Of a stretch of 64,000 bases of DNA, positions 24,700 to 32,865 are shown piece by piece. This DNA is from JACCTU01 sp963700495 (lineage in GTDB: Bacteria > Actinomycetota > Thermoleophilia > Gaiellales > Gaiellaceae). Each line of letters starts with the position of its first letter. Positions within the stretch are counted from its first letter, which is position 1. Below the pieces are notes generated by a model. That model did not search any database. It worked only from the letters and a program-made list of their open reading frames with translations, and had not been told where the DNA came from. Where the stretch lies: positions 1,178,001 through 1,242,000 of the forward strand of contig CAVOXT010000001.1 of the NCBI GenBank assembly GCA_963700495.1, given 5' to 3'. The position numbers were made by a program, and so were the translations under genes.

Positions 24700-25584
24700 C
24701 CAGGCAGGCTCGAGAGCGTTCTTGATCAACAGCCTTGCACTACCTTCGTCGAGGCGTTTGACCCAGATGTCCCCCCTTCGCACGAAGGCGATTGACCGCC
24801 CGTCGGGCGACCACGCAGGATCGACGTCTCTCGCATCTCCTGGAGGTTGCGTGAGGTACCGGAGGTGACCACGGTCCTCGTTCACGACCGCAATGCGCCG
24901 ACCCGTGTCGAAAACGAGGCGCTTGCTGTCCGGCGACCAGCTTGGATTGAACGCCGGTACCGTCGTGAGCTTCCTGAGTCCGCGGCCGTTCGGCTGGATC
25001 ACGTACAAGCGCGTTCCGCTGCGCGTGGACCGGGCGAACGCGATCTTCGATCCGTCCGGGGACCAGGCGGGTGTGTTGTCGAACGGCTCGTCGAACGACT
25101 CCTTCGTGAGCTCGATGTTGAGGCGGGAGCCGACCCCCTGGATGTAGAGGCCCCCTCCATCCTCAGCGGACTGATACCCGACGAGCACGATCCGGCGGCC
25201 GTCGGGTGCCCAGGACGGGCTTCCGGAGATCGAGCTCTGGCCACCCGGAAGCCCGACCCAACGCTTCCCGTTTCTGAACACGACGACGTCGTCATATCCG
25301 TGTGACTCCGTAGCCTCCTCGGCCTGGACGGCGAGGAGACGTCCATCTCGCGACCATGCCGGGGCGCTGTAGTAGAAAGATCCCGGCTCGAAATCGCCCG
25401 TCCCGGTACCGCGCAGGACGCGCAAGACGCGGGCGCCGTCGGGCGAGACGGTGAAGATGCTCGGGCCGCGCACGAACGAAAGCACTGCGTGCTGCAAAGC
25501 CGCGTCGCCGCCGCCTCCGGCGGAAGGCAGCGCGATGCAAGCTGCCAGGGTGACGAGAAGAGCGCAGACGCGGTGACGCGCCAC
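24688..25584 (-). CDS. TolB-like beta-propeller (PD40 repeat) exported protein
   Basis: A 298-residue protein with at least five PD40/WD40-like repeats: PAWSRDGRLLAV, PSWAPDGRRIVLV, PAWSPDGSKIAFA, PSWSPDSKRLVFD and PAWSPDGRSIAFV. These build a beta-propeller as in TolB. The N-terminus is a signal sequence with a possible lipobox LAAC near residue 15, so it may be a lipoprotein. The GTG at 25584 is preceded by a perfect AGGAGGAG five bases upstream, which decides the start over longer frames. Propellers of this kind bind proteins or ligands; no enzyme motif is present and the partner is unknown. Confidence 0.82.
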   Translation of the reverse strand: MARHRVCALLVTLAACIALPSAGGGGDAALQHAVLSFVRGPSIFTVSPDGARVLRVLRGTGTGDFEPGSFYYSAPAWSRDGRLLAVQAEEATESHGYDDVVVFRNGKRWVGLPGGQSSISGSPSWAPDGRRIVLVGYQSAEDGGGLYIQGVGSRLNIELTKESFDEPFDNTPAWSPDGSKIAFARSTRSGTRLYVIQPNGRGLRKLTTVPAFNPSWSPDSKRLVFDTGRRIAVVNEDRGHLRYLTQPPGDARDVDPAWSPDGRSIAFVRRGDIWVKRLDEGSARLLIKNALEPAWRRR

Positions 25585-25720
25585 TTCAACTCCTCCTGTG
25601 AGTCGTACGTCAAGCCTCGCCTGGACGCGCCCGCCTTCCATCCGAAAAAGCCCGAACGGGTTGACCGTGAATTCACCGAGTCCGGGCGGCTGGCGCCGAG
25701 GTCATGTACACAATCGGGGC

Positions 25721-26338
25721 GTGCCGAATTCACACGCCCTCTGGCTGTTCGCGGGTGCAGCACTCGTGCTGCTGCTGATCCCCGGCCCGGCGGTCCTCTA
25801 CGTCGTCGCGCAGAGCGCGCAGCACGGGCGTGTCGCAGGGCTCGTCTCCGTCGCCGGAATCCATCTCGGGACGTTCGTGCACGTTGCGGCGGCCGCAGTC
25901 GGGCTCTCCGCCCTGATCGTCTCGTCGGCCGTGGCGTTCAGCTTCGTCAAGTTCGCGGGGGCCGCCTACCTCGTGTATCTCGGCCTCCGTCGGATCCTCG
26001 CTCGAGAGCCGGCCGCCGTGCAGGTCGAGACGCCTGAGCAGCCGCGGCGAAGCCTGTTCGCGCAGGGGATCGTCGTCAACGTCCTCAACCCGAAGACGGC
26101 GCTCTTCTTCCTGGCGTTCCTGCCGCAGTTCGTCGATCCGGACCGGGCCGTCTGGCCGCAGGTCCTCGTCTTCGGGCTGACGTTCGTACTGCTCGGCTTC
26201 GTCAGCGACGGGCTCTACGCGCTCGCCGCGGGCACCCTCGCGCGCTGGCTGCGTGAGCGGCGCCGCCTCGTCGGCTACGCGTCGGGCACCGTCTTCGTCG
26301 GGCTCGGCGTGTCGGCCGCTCTCGCGAAACGTGCCTAG
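25721..26338 (+). CDS. LysE/RhtB-family amino acid exporter
   Basis: A 205-residue membrane protein with about six helices and the family hallmark IPGPAVLYVVAQSAQHGR in the first third. FVKFAGAAYLVYLGLR and NPKTALFFLAFLPQFV also match LysE/RhtB translocators, which export amino acids such as lysine, threonine or homoserine lactones. The substrate cannot be read from sequence. The GTG at 25721 starts just before the first helix. A TACACA eight bases upstream of the start could be the -10 box of a leaderless transcript, which is weak evidence. It converges on rny with five bases between stops. Confidence 0.88.
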   Translation: MPNSHALWLFAGAALVLLLIPGPAVLYVVAQSAQHGRVAGLVSVAGIHLGTFVHVAAAAVGLSALIVSSAVAFSFVKFAGAAYLVYLGLRRILAREPAAVQVETPEQPRRSLFAQGIVVNVLNPKTALFFLAFLPQFVDPDRAVWPQVLVFGLTFVLLGFVSDGLYALAAGTLARWLRERRRLVGYASGTVFVGLGVSAALAKRA

Positions 26339-26343
26339 ACGGT

Positions 26344-27876
26344 CTAGCGCGCGACGTCGATCGCGCGCGACTCCCGGATCACCGTCACCTTGACCTGGCC
26401 CGGGTACTCGAGGTTGTCCTCGATCTCCCGGGCGATCTCGTGCGAGAGCAGCACGGCCTCGTCGTCGTCGACCTCGGTCGGCTTCACGATCACGCGGATC
26501 TCGCGGCCGGCCTGGAGTGCGTAGACGCGCTCGACGCCTTCGTGTGCCTCCGCGAGCTCTTCGAGAGCCGAAAGCCGCTTGATGTAGTGCTCGAGGCTCT
26601 CGCCCCGGGCTCCCGGGCGTGCCGCGGAGATCGCGTCGGCCGCGATCAGGAGGACGGCCTCGACGGTCTGGGGCTGCACCTCGTAGTGGTGCGCCTCGAT
26701 CGCGTGAACGACGCCCTGCGACTCGTTGTACCGCCGCCCGAGCGACGCGGAGATGAGCGCGTGGGAACCTTCGACTTCGTGCGTCATCGCCTTGCCGATG
26801 TCGTGCAGGAGGGCGGCGCGCTTGACGGTCTTCACGCCGGCCTCGAGCTCGGACGCCATCACGCCTGCGAGATGGACGACCTCGAGCGTGTGCTTGAGGA
26901 CGTTCTGCCCGTAGCTCGTCCGGTAGCGCAGCCGGCCGAGGATCTTGATCAGCTCGGGATGGAACTCGCCGCAGTTCGCCTCGAAGACCGCCTGTTCGCC
27001 GGCCTGCTGCACGAGGTCCTCGAGCTCCGACTTCGACTGGTAGAAGGTCTCCTCGATCCGGGCCGGGTGAATGCGCCCGTCCTCGATCAGCTTCTGGAGC
27101 GTCAGCTTTGCGACCTCGCGCCGGATCCCGTCGAACGACGAGAGCACGACCGCCTGCGGCGTGTCGTCGATGATGAAGTCGACCCCCGTCAGGTGCTCGA
27201 GCGTGCGGATGTTCCTGCCCTCGCGTCCGATGATGCGCCCCTTCATGTCGTCGCTCGGGAGCTCGACGATCGACACCGTCGTCTCCGCGGCGTGGCTCGC
27301 AGCGACACGCTGGAGCGCGTCGGCGACGAGATTGCGCGCGCGCCGCTTGCTCTCCGCCCGGGCTTCGTCGTCGAGCTGACGTACCCGGCGCGCCAGCTCG
27401 TGGCGGACGAGCTCGACCGAGCGGTCGAGCAGGTGCGCCTTGGCTTCGGCCTGGGTCATCGCCGCAAGCCGCTCGACCTCCTTCAGCTCCTGCTCCTTCG
27501 CCCGCTTCAGCTCCTCGTGCAGCAGCTTCGACGCGATCTCGCGGTCGGCAACGCCCTGCTCGCGGCGTGACAGCTCGGTCAGCTTGCGGTCGAGGTCCTG
27601 CTCGACGGTCGCGATGCGCTCCTCGGTCTTGCCGATCTCGGCGCGATGCGCGCGCATCTCGTCCTCGACCTCCGCCCGCAGGGCGAGCTCGCGCTCGCGG
27701 GTCTCGATCTGGGACTCGCGCCGGATCGCGTCGGCCTCCCGCTCTGCCTCGTTGATCAGAAGCGTTCGGCGCCGGCGCAGCTCACCGAGCCGGCTCTTCT
27801 CGAGCATCACGATCGTGACGACGCTCACAACCGCGCCGATCACGATCCCGATTGCGATTCCGGCGACGACGAGCAT
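26344..27876 (-). CDS. rny: Ribonuclease Y
   Basis: A 510-residue membrane-anchored endoribonuclease that starts bulk mRNA decay. Order: an N-terminal membrane helix (MLVVAGIAIGIVIGAVVSVV), a long coiled coil (about 30-190), a KH domain with GRIIGREGRNIRTLE, and an HD domain with ALLHDIGKA and HAIEAHHYEV. I chose the ATG at 27876, which has GAGGTGAG just upstream and puts the helix at the N-terminus; longer in-frame starts add charged residues in front of it. It follows recA-recX after a 261-base gap, as in many Gram-positive bacteria. Confidence 0.95.
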   Translation of the reverse strand: MLVVAGIAIGIVIGAVVSVVTIVMLEKSRLGELRRRRTLLINEAEREADAIRRESQIETRERELALRAEVEDEMRAHRAEIGKTEERIATVEQDLDRKLTELSRREQGVADREIASKLLHEELKRAKEQELKEVERLAAMTQAEAKAHLLDRSVELVRHELARRVRQLDDEARAESKRRARNLVADALQRVAASHAAETTVSIVELPSDDMKGRIIGREGRNIRTLEHLTGVDFIIDDTPQAVVLSSFDGIRREVAKLTLQKLIEDGRIHPARIEETFYQSKSELEDLVQQAGEQAVFEANCGEFHPELIKILGRLRYRTSYGQNVLKHTLEVVHLAGVMASELEAGVKTVKRAALLHDIGKAMTHEVEGSHALISASLGRRYNESQGVVHAIEAHHYEVQPQTVEAVLLIAADAISAARPGARGESLEHYIKRLSALEELAEAHEGVERVYALQAGREIRVIVKPTEVDDDEAVLLSHEIAREIEDNLEYPGQVKVTVIRESRAIDVAR

Positions 27877-28137
27877 GCTCACCTCGAGCGACAGAGTTCC
27901 GTTGTCGTCCACCCGGCACCGACGCCGCACGGCTCCCGAATTCGGCGGCCGCAGGAGCATGCTGCGGGCCGCCACGGCGCCTAGCGCGCCGCCGTCAACT
28001 GTGTAGTCAGCTCGTTCGCTCGGGGAAGTTCAGATGCCTCGTCGTTCGAACGTCGGAGAAATGCTCGGTTTCGGAGATTCGGAAAAAGCCTGTATGCAGG
28101 GAAAATGTCGAGTGAAGCACCTGGAGTCTACCGCTCC
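27877..28137 (-). promoter_or_regulatory. recX-rny intergenic region, the longest non-coding stretch
   Basis: This 261-base region between the recX stop and the rny start is less GC-rich than its surroundings from about 28020 to 28130. On the minus strand it holds a 4-bp stem (CCTG/CAGG) followed by TTTTT at 28100-28083, a weak terminator candidate for recA-recX. It also has a CGTTCGAACG palindrome at 28043-28052. It probably contains the rny promoter, but I cannot place it. Confidence 0.4.
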
Positions 28138-28737
28138 TCAGGGCGCCTCCGCAATCACCGGTCCGAGAGCCTCCTCGACGGCCTCCTCTCCGAAGCCTCG
28201 CCGGGCGAGCTCCCGGGCCGTGCGCGGCCCGTTGCCGCGCGCCGCGACGATCAGGCGGGCCCGGTCGAGCTCGGGCGGCAGGCCTTCCACTGCCCTCGCC
28301 GCCGCATCCTCGGCGACGCCGTCGCGCGTGAGGCGCCAGCGAATCGCCTCGTCGCCGTGGCCCCGCTCCGCCAGGGATTCGGCCAGCCGGCGCGCGAACC
28401 GCTCGTCGTCGACGAGCCCGACCCGCTCGAGACGCCCGATCGTCTCCTGCCGCAACGCCTGTGCCACCCCTCGGCGTTCGAGCCGGCGGTCCAGCTCGGC
28501 TGCCGACTGTTCGCGGCGGGCAACCGCTCGGAGAGCCGTGTCGGCGGCGCGGGCACGCCTGAGCTCACGTGCGAGCTCACGGAGTCTCGGACGGTCGAGG
28601 TCCTCCCCCACCCTGAGCCGTGCGCGAACGACGACGTCGACCGGCAGCGTGCGCCAACGCGCCCCGTCGAGCTCGACGGCCACCCGGCCGCCCGGCAGCT
28701 CGCGGAGCCCGCTGACGGTCCTTCGCGGGTTCGCCAC
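28138..28737 (-). CDS. recX: Regulatory protein RecX
   Basis: A 199-residue RecX made of three-helix repeats. ALRAVARREQSAAELDRRLERRG, VGLVDDERFARRLAESLAERG and IRWRLTRDGV are the typical tandem motifs. RecX binds RecA filaments and limits their extension. The N-terminal 55 residues before the repeats are specific to this group. The GTG at 28737 lies six bases after the recA stop, so recA and recX are one transcript. Confidence 0.9.
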   Translation of the reverse strand: MANPRRTVSGLRELPGGRVAVELDGARWRTLPVDVVVRARLRVGEDLDRPRLRELARELRRARAADTALRAVARREQSAAELDRRLERRGVAQALRQETIGRLERVGLVDDERFARRLAESLAERGHGDEAIRWRLTRDGVAEDAAARAVEGLPPELDRARLIVAARGNGPRTARELARRGFGEEAVEEALGPVIAEAP

Positions 28738-28743
28738 GAAGGG

Positions 28744-29817
28744 CTAGGAGGCGACTCCGCTCGGAGCCGTCTTGGGGTCCCGGGAGGTTTCCGTCTCAGC
28801 GGCAACCTCGGGTAGGAGCCGCGCCGAGACGACCTGCTCCGGGCCGATCTGCAGCTGAATCGCCACGAGGATCCGCTGCGTCACGTCCGGGTGCTCGCGC
28901 AGGAAGGCGGTCGCGTTCTGGCGCCCCTGGCCCAGCCGATCCTCGTCGAAGCTGAAGTACGAGCCCGACTTCGTGATCACCTTCCGCTCGACCGCCGCGT
29001 CGAGCACCGTGCCCTCCCACGAGATGCCCGAGCCGTAGATGATGTCGAACTCGGCCTGCTTGAACGGCGGGGCGACCTTGTTCTTCACGACCTTGACTCG
29101 TACGCGGTTGCCGTACGCCTCGACGCCTTCCTTGAGCGTCTCGATCCGGCGGATGTCGAGCCTGACCGACGAGTAGAACTTCAGCGCGCGGCCTCCCGGA
29201 GTCGTCTCCGGGTTCCCGAACATGACGCCGATCTTCTCGCGCAGCTGGTTCGTGAAGAGGCAGATCGTGTCCGTGCGGTTGAGCGTTCCCGCGAGCTTGC
29301 GGAGTGCCTGGCTCATCAGGCGGGCCTGGAGCCCGACGTGGGTGTCGCCCATCTCGCCCTCGATCTCGGCCTTCGGCGTCAGCGCCGCGACGGAGTCGAC
29401 CGCGACGACGTCGAGCGCGCCCGAGCGCACGAGCAGCTCGGCGATCTCGAGCCCTTGCTCCCCCGTATCCGGCTGGGACACGAGCAGATCGTCGATGTTG
29501 ACGCCGATCCGCTTCGCGTAGTTCGGGTCCATCGCGTGCTCGGCGTCGATGAACGCGCAGATCCCTCCGCGCCTTTGTGCCTCTGCGATCACGTGGTAGA
29601 CGAGCGTCGTCTTGCCCGACGACTCCGGGCCGAAGACCTCGACGATCCGCCCGCGCGGCAGGCCGCCGATTCCGAGCGCCAGATCGAGCGCGAGCGACCC
29701 GGTCGAGATCGCGCCGATCGACACCGCCGCGTGGTCGTTCATCTTCATGACCGAGCCCTTGCCGAACTGCCGCTCGATCTGCCCGAGGGCGGTTTCCAGT
29801 GCCTGCTCGCGATCCAC
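28744..29817 (-). CDS. recA: Recombinase RecA
   Basis: A 357-residue RecA, the strand-exchange ATPase that also triggers SOS cleavage of LexA. It has Walker A GPESSGKTT, Walker B VVAVDSVAALTPKAE, L1 (EIEGEMGDTHVGLQARLMSQALRK), L2 around FTNQLREKIGVMFGNPETTPGG, and an acidic C-terminal tail. The GTG at 29817 has AGGAGG seven bases upstream. The upstream thpR stop lies four bases before the start, so recA must be transcribed at least partly from the cinA-thpR side. I see no actinobacterial SOS box (CGAAC-N4-GTTCG) directly upstream. Confidence 0.98.
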   Translation of the reverse strand: MDREQALETALGQIERQFGKGSVMKMNDHAAVSIGAISTGSLALDLALGIGGLPRGRIVEVFGPESSGKTTLVYHVIAEAQRRGGICAFIDAEHAMDPNYAKRIGVNIDDLLVSQPDTGEQGLEIAELLVRSGALDVVAVDSVAALTPKAEIEGEMGDTHVGLQARLMSQALRKLAGTLNRTDTICLFTNQLREKIGVMFGNPETTPGGRALKFYSSVRLDIRRIETLKEGVEAYGNRVRVKVVKNKVAPPFKQAEFDIIYGSGISWEGTVLDAAVERKVITKSGSYFSFDEDRLGQGRQNATAFLREHPDVTQRILVAIQLQIGPEQVVSARLLPEVAAETETSRDPKTAPSGVAS

Positions 29818-29820
29818 TTC

Positions 29821-30387
29821 TCAGCCTCCTAGCGCCGCCGAATCGAGTACGTCGTACTGTGCCCCGGATGGGTGCAGCCGGGAAAGGTAAACAGCCGCGT
29901 CGGACGGACTGAACGGCCCAAGCGCGGGCAGCGCCGGGCGGAGCCGCGGCCGCTCGCGAAAGCGCAGCACCGTCACGTGCGGCAACCAGGGCCTCCCCTC
30001 CCGCTCGTAGACTCCGAGCGCCTCCAGGCGGCCGAACAGATCCTCTGCGAAGGCCCTCGCGCGCCCGTCGAAGTCGTCGCAGACGAGCATTCCGACGCTC
30101 CGGGTCTCGCGGTAGCTGCGCACCTCGAGCTCCGGGCGAGACGCTCTTCGGGCGGCCTCGCGCACGGCGCCGGCGATCGGCTCGCGCTCGGTGCCGGGCC
30201 GGGCGCCGAGGAAGGCCACCGTGACGTGGAGGTTGCCGGGCGGCACGACTCGGCCGCTGCGGAGCTCTTGGCGCTGCCAGGCGGAGAGCCCGTCCACGAC
30301 GTCGTCGGGCAGCCGAAGCGCACAGAAGAGGCGAAGCCGTGCATCCGGCTCGACGGTAGCGGGAGAAGTGTCCCGCGCGTGTGTCAA
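29821..30387 (-). CDS. thpR: RNA 2',3'-cyclic phosphodiesterase (2H family, LigT/ThpR)
   Basis: A 2H phosphoesterase with both HxT motifs: NLHVTVAFLG and PHVTVLRF. These enzymes open 2',3'-cyclic phosphates on RNA ends and can ligate tRNA halves in vitro. The conserved start should be close to ARLRLFCALRLPDD, but no ATG or GTG lies there in frame. The TTG at 30387 gives a 16-residue leader. Alternatively, one missing base in an ATG-CAC-GG context at about 30337-30344 would give MHGLRLFCALRLP. The start is therefore uncertain. It sits between cinA and recA and ends four bases before recA. Confidence 0.85.
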   Translation of the reverse strand: MTHARDTSPATVEPDARLRLFCALRLPDDVVDGLSAWQRQELRSGRVVPPGNLHVTVAFLGARPGTEREPIAGAVREAARRASRPELEVRSYRETRSVGMLVCDDFDGRARAFAEDLFGRLEALGVYEREGRPWLPHVTVLRFRERPRLRPALPALGPFSPSDAAVYLSRLHPSGAQYDVLDSAALGG

Positions 30388-30544
30388 CTCTGCGACAAGA
30401 GGTCGTGCCGGCGTGGGGCCTCGTCGCCGGGGTGCGCTGGGTGGTGCGAGGCAAGGACGCAGGGAGCGCTCGTATCCGCAGTGATACGGGCGCGACTGAG
30501 GACGCCGCATCGCGCCGCACAGCGCGGCCCGGCGGCACAGCGCC

Positions 30545-31807
30545 TCATGCCGGCACTACCTCTAAGAGCCGGCGCACGAGGTGCAGTGCGGCGACCGCCG
30601 AGCGCGAGCGGATGGCCTCGCGGTCGGCCGGGTAGCTGAAGTCGACCACGCGGCTTGCGAAGGGCGTCTCGGCGGCGACGTAGACGAGCCCGACGGGCTT
30701 CTCGGGAGTCCCCCCGCCCGGTCCCGCGACGCCGGTGACCCCGATCGCCACGTCCGCCCTGAGCCGCTCCCGGGCGCCGGACGCCATCGCGCGCGCGACC
30801 TCGGCGGAGACTGCACCGTGCTCCTCCAGCAGCGCGCGGGGCACGCCCAGCTGCTCCACCTTGATCTCGTCCGCGTAGGCGACGATCGAGCCGAGGAAGA
30901 CGTCGCTCGAGCCGGGCACCCGCGTCAGGCGCTCGGCGACGAGTCCCCCGGTGCACGACTCGGCGGTCGCGAGCGTCAGCGCCTGCGCGCGGCAGAGCCC
31001 CAGCACGTGCTCCTCGATCGGCCGCTCGTCGCGTGCGAACAGCCAGCGTTCGAGCGGCCGGACGAGCGCGGCCTCGAGCTCGTCCGCCTCCTCCTCCGCG
31101 CCGGGGTCGACGACGAGGTCGACGTGGATCTCGAAGTCGCGGGCGCAGATCGTCGCCTCGACCCCGGCCCGCTCGCCGCCCGCCTCGTCGAGCGCCCTGG
31201 CGATCGCCGACTCGCTTGCGCCGAAGAAGCGCAGGACGCGCCGCCCGGGTGGCCGCGCCCGCGCGAGCACCCGGCGGACGGGATCGGACTCGAGCGCCGC
31301 CGCCCAGAGCCGCCGCAGCTCGCCGGGAGGCCCCGGGAGCACGACCACGACCGTCCCTCCGTGCTCGAGCACCAGTCCGGGCGCCGTGCCGGCCAGGCCG
31401 ACGGATTCCGCACCCTCGGGGACCGACGCCTGCTTGCGGACACCCGGCTCGAAGTCCGCGTACGGACGGCGCAGCCGGTCGGCGACCGCGCGCGAGACGC
31501 CCTCGATCTGGCCGTGCAGGTCCGGGTCGACGCGGAGCTCGCGCCCCGTCACCCGGGCAAGGAGCTCCACGGTGAGGTCGTCGTGCGTCGGCCCGAGCCC
31601 GCCCGACGTCACCATCAGGTCGGCCCCGAGGCCCTCCCGGAGGGCGCCGTCGAGCTCTTCCTCCCGGTCGCCGACGATCGTGATCCGTGCAGGCTCGAGG
31701 CCGCGGGAGAGGATCTCGCGTGCGAGGAACGGGCCGTTCCGGTCGGTCCGCTCTCCTCGGACGAGCTCGCTGCCGGTGACGACGAGGAGCGCGCGCGGGC
31801 GCGTCAA
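30545..31807 (-). CDS. cinA: CinA: competence/damage-inducible protein, nucleotide amidohydrolase
   Basis: A 420-residue two-domain protein. The N-terminal MoCF/COG1058 domain (VVTGSELVRGERTDRNGPFLAR, TSGGLGPTHDDLT) hydrolyses ADP-ribose-type compounds in homologues. The C-terminal CinA domain (ATAESCTGGLVAERLTRVPGSS, GVTGVAGPGGGTPEKPVGLVY) is an NMN deamidase. The role is probably pyridine-nucleotide repair and recycling. The TTG at 31807 overlaps the rodZ stop as TTGA and gives the family N-terminus; an in-frame start at 31861 would only add 18 basic residues. The cinA-recA linkage is conserved in many Gram-positive bacteria. Confidence 0.93.
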   Translation of the reverse strand: MTRPRALLVVTGSELVRGERTDRNGPFLAREILSRGLEPARITIVGDREEELDGALREGLGADLMVTSGGLGPTHDDLTVELLARVTGRELRVDPDLHGQIEGVSRAVADRLRRPYADFEPGVRKQASVPEGAESVGLAGTAPGLVLEHGGTVVVVLPGPPGELRRLWAAALESDPVRRVLARARPPGRRVLRFFGASESAIARALDEAGGERAGVEATICARDFEIHVDLVVDPGAEEEADELEAALVRPLERWLFARDERPIEEHVLGLCRAQALTLATAESCTGGLVAERLTRVPGSSDVFLGSIVAYADEIKVEQLGVPRALLEEHGAVSAEVARAMASGARERLRADVAIGVTGVAGPGGGTPEKPVGLVYVAAETPFASRVVDFSYPADREAIRSRSAVAALHLVRRLLEVVPA

Positions 31808-32499
31808 CTCGCGGGCGGAGCGCGCTCGACGCCCGAGGCGTCGACGTACAGGAGCCGCCACGGCGCGGGTGCCGTCTGCCCCGCGACCACGAGGTCGACC
31901 GCCCGGGGCCGCTGGATGTACATCCAGAGCCTGCCGTTGAGCTTGAAGGACTGCTCGCGCCCGTTCCCGATCGTGCCCGAGAAGACGAGGTCGCCCCTCT
32001 GCGAGCCGCGACGGACCTCCATTCGGCTCGCTCCGCGCGTGCCGCGAACGACGAGCGTCCGCTCGGCCGGCGCGCGCAGGTCCGGCGCCGCGACCTGCGT
32101 CTTTCCGGCGCCCGAGTCGTCGCCCGACTTCCAGGCCGCGATCACGAGCGCGAAGACGAGCGCGATCCCGACGAGCGCCGCGAGCACGACGCTCGACTCG
32201 AGCCGTCGGTTGCGGTTGCGTCCCGCGGTGCTCCGGCGCGGCCGGAACGGCATTTCCTCCTCGCGCGTGACGTAGCGGGAGTTGTACTCGTCGACGTAGA
32301 GCTGCCCGTCGAGGCCGAGAAACTCGGCGTAGTTGCTGAGGAAGCCCTTGACGTAGGTCTGCGCAGGGAGGATCTCGAACTGTTCGTCCTCGAGCGCGCG
32401 GAGGTACTTGGGACGGATCTTCGTCGCCCGCTCGGCGTCCGTGAAGTCGAGGCCCTGGCGCAGGCGGGCCTCTCTGAGGCTGTTACCGATCTCGAACAC
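31804..32499 (-). CDS. rodZ: RodZ-like helix-turn-helix membrane protein
   Basis: A 231-residue protein with a cytoplasmic HTH_25 domain (IGNSLREARLRQGLDFTDAERATKIRPKYLRALE), a basic juxtamembrane stretch, one membrane helix (about 100-125) and an extracellular beta-rich DUF4115-like domain. This is the RodZ plan: it links MreB and the elongation machinery to the membrane. The position between ftsK and cinA-recA matches the conserved Gram-positive order. The GTG at 32499 has no good Shine-Dalgarno sequence. Confidence 0.85.
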   Translation of the reverse strand: MFEIGNSLREARLRQGLDFTDAERATKIRPKYLRALEDEQFEILPAQTYVKGFLSNYAEFLGLDGQLYVDEYNSRYVTREEEMPFRPRRSTAGRNRNRRLESSVVLAALVGIALVFALVIAAWKSGDDSGAGKTQVAAPDLRAPAERTLVVRGTRGASRMEVRRGSQRGDLVFSGTIGNGREQSFKLNGRLWMYIQRPRAVDLVVAGQTAPAPWRLLYVDASGVERAPPAS

Positions 32500-32533
32500 G
32501 CCGAGGGATTGTAGAGACGAATCGTCGAGGCGC

Positions 32534-32863
32534 CTACGTGCGCCCCCGCCAGGTCAGGATCCCGTAGACGGCCAGCGCGATCGCGCCTGTTCCCGCCAGA
32601 AGGACGCCGAGCAGCCCGAGCAGCCGACCAACGCGGGCAACGCCCGAGCCGCCCGGCCTGAGCACCGACATCTGCGCCCGGCGGCGGCCCGCCCTTGCGG
32701 CGAACATCGCCCCCAGGCCGAGGACGAACGCGACCGGGACGGCAACGGAGGCCCAGATCAGCTCGAGGTCGACGTCGCGCTCGGCGTACCAGATCGCCGC
32801 CGGCAGGGCGGCGACCGCGAGCACGCCGAGGACGATCGACCAGACGGCAGGCCAATTCCGCAT
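32534..32863 (-). CDS. Small membrane protein of unknown function
   Basis: A 109-residue protein with three hydrophobic helices: WSIVLGVLAVAALPAAIWYA, LIWASVAVPVAFVLGLGAMFAA and LLGLLGVLLAGTGAIALAVYGIL. A basic loop (ARAGRRRAQMS) lies between helices 2 and 3. I do not recognise a family; the layout resembles DUF4190-like proteins. The ATG at 32863 is two bases after the stop of the ABC permease, so it is probably the last gene of the transporter operon. It could be an accessory subunit or simply a hitchhiker. Confidence 0.7.
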   Translation of the reverse strand: MRNWPAVWSIVLGVLAVAALPAAIWYAERDVDLELIWASVAVPVAFVLGLGAMFAARAGRRRAQMSVLRPGGSGVARVGRLLGLLGVLLAGTGAIALAVYGILTWRGRT

Positions 32864-32865
32864 CG

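Noticed and set aside
28043..28052. CGTTCGAACG palindrome considered as a LexA (SOS) box near recX and rny
   Set aside because: The actinobacterial SOS box is CGAAC-N4-GTTCG; here the half-sites are in reverse order and without the spacer.
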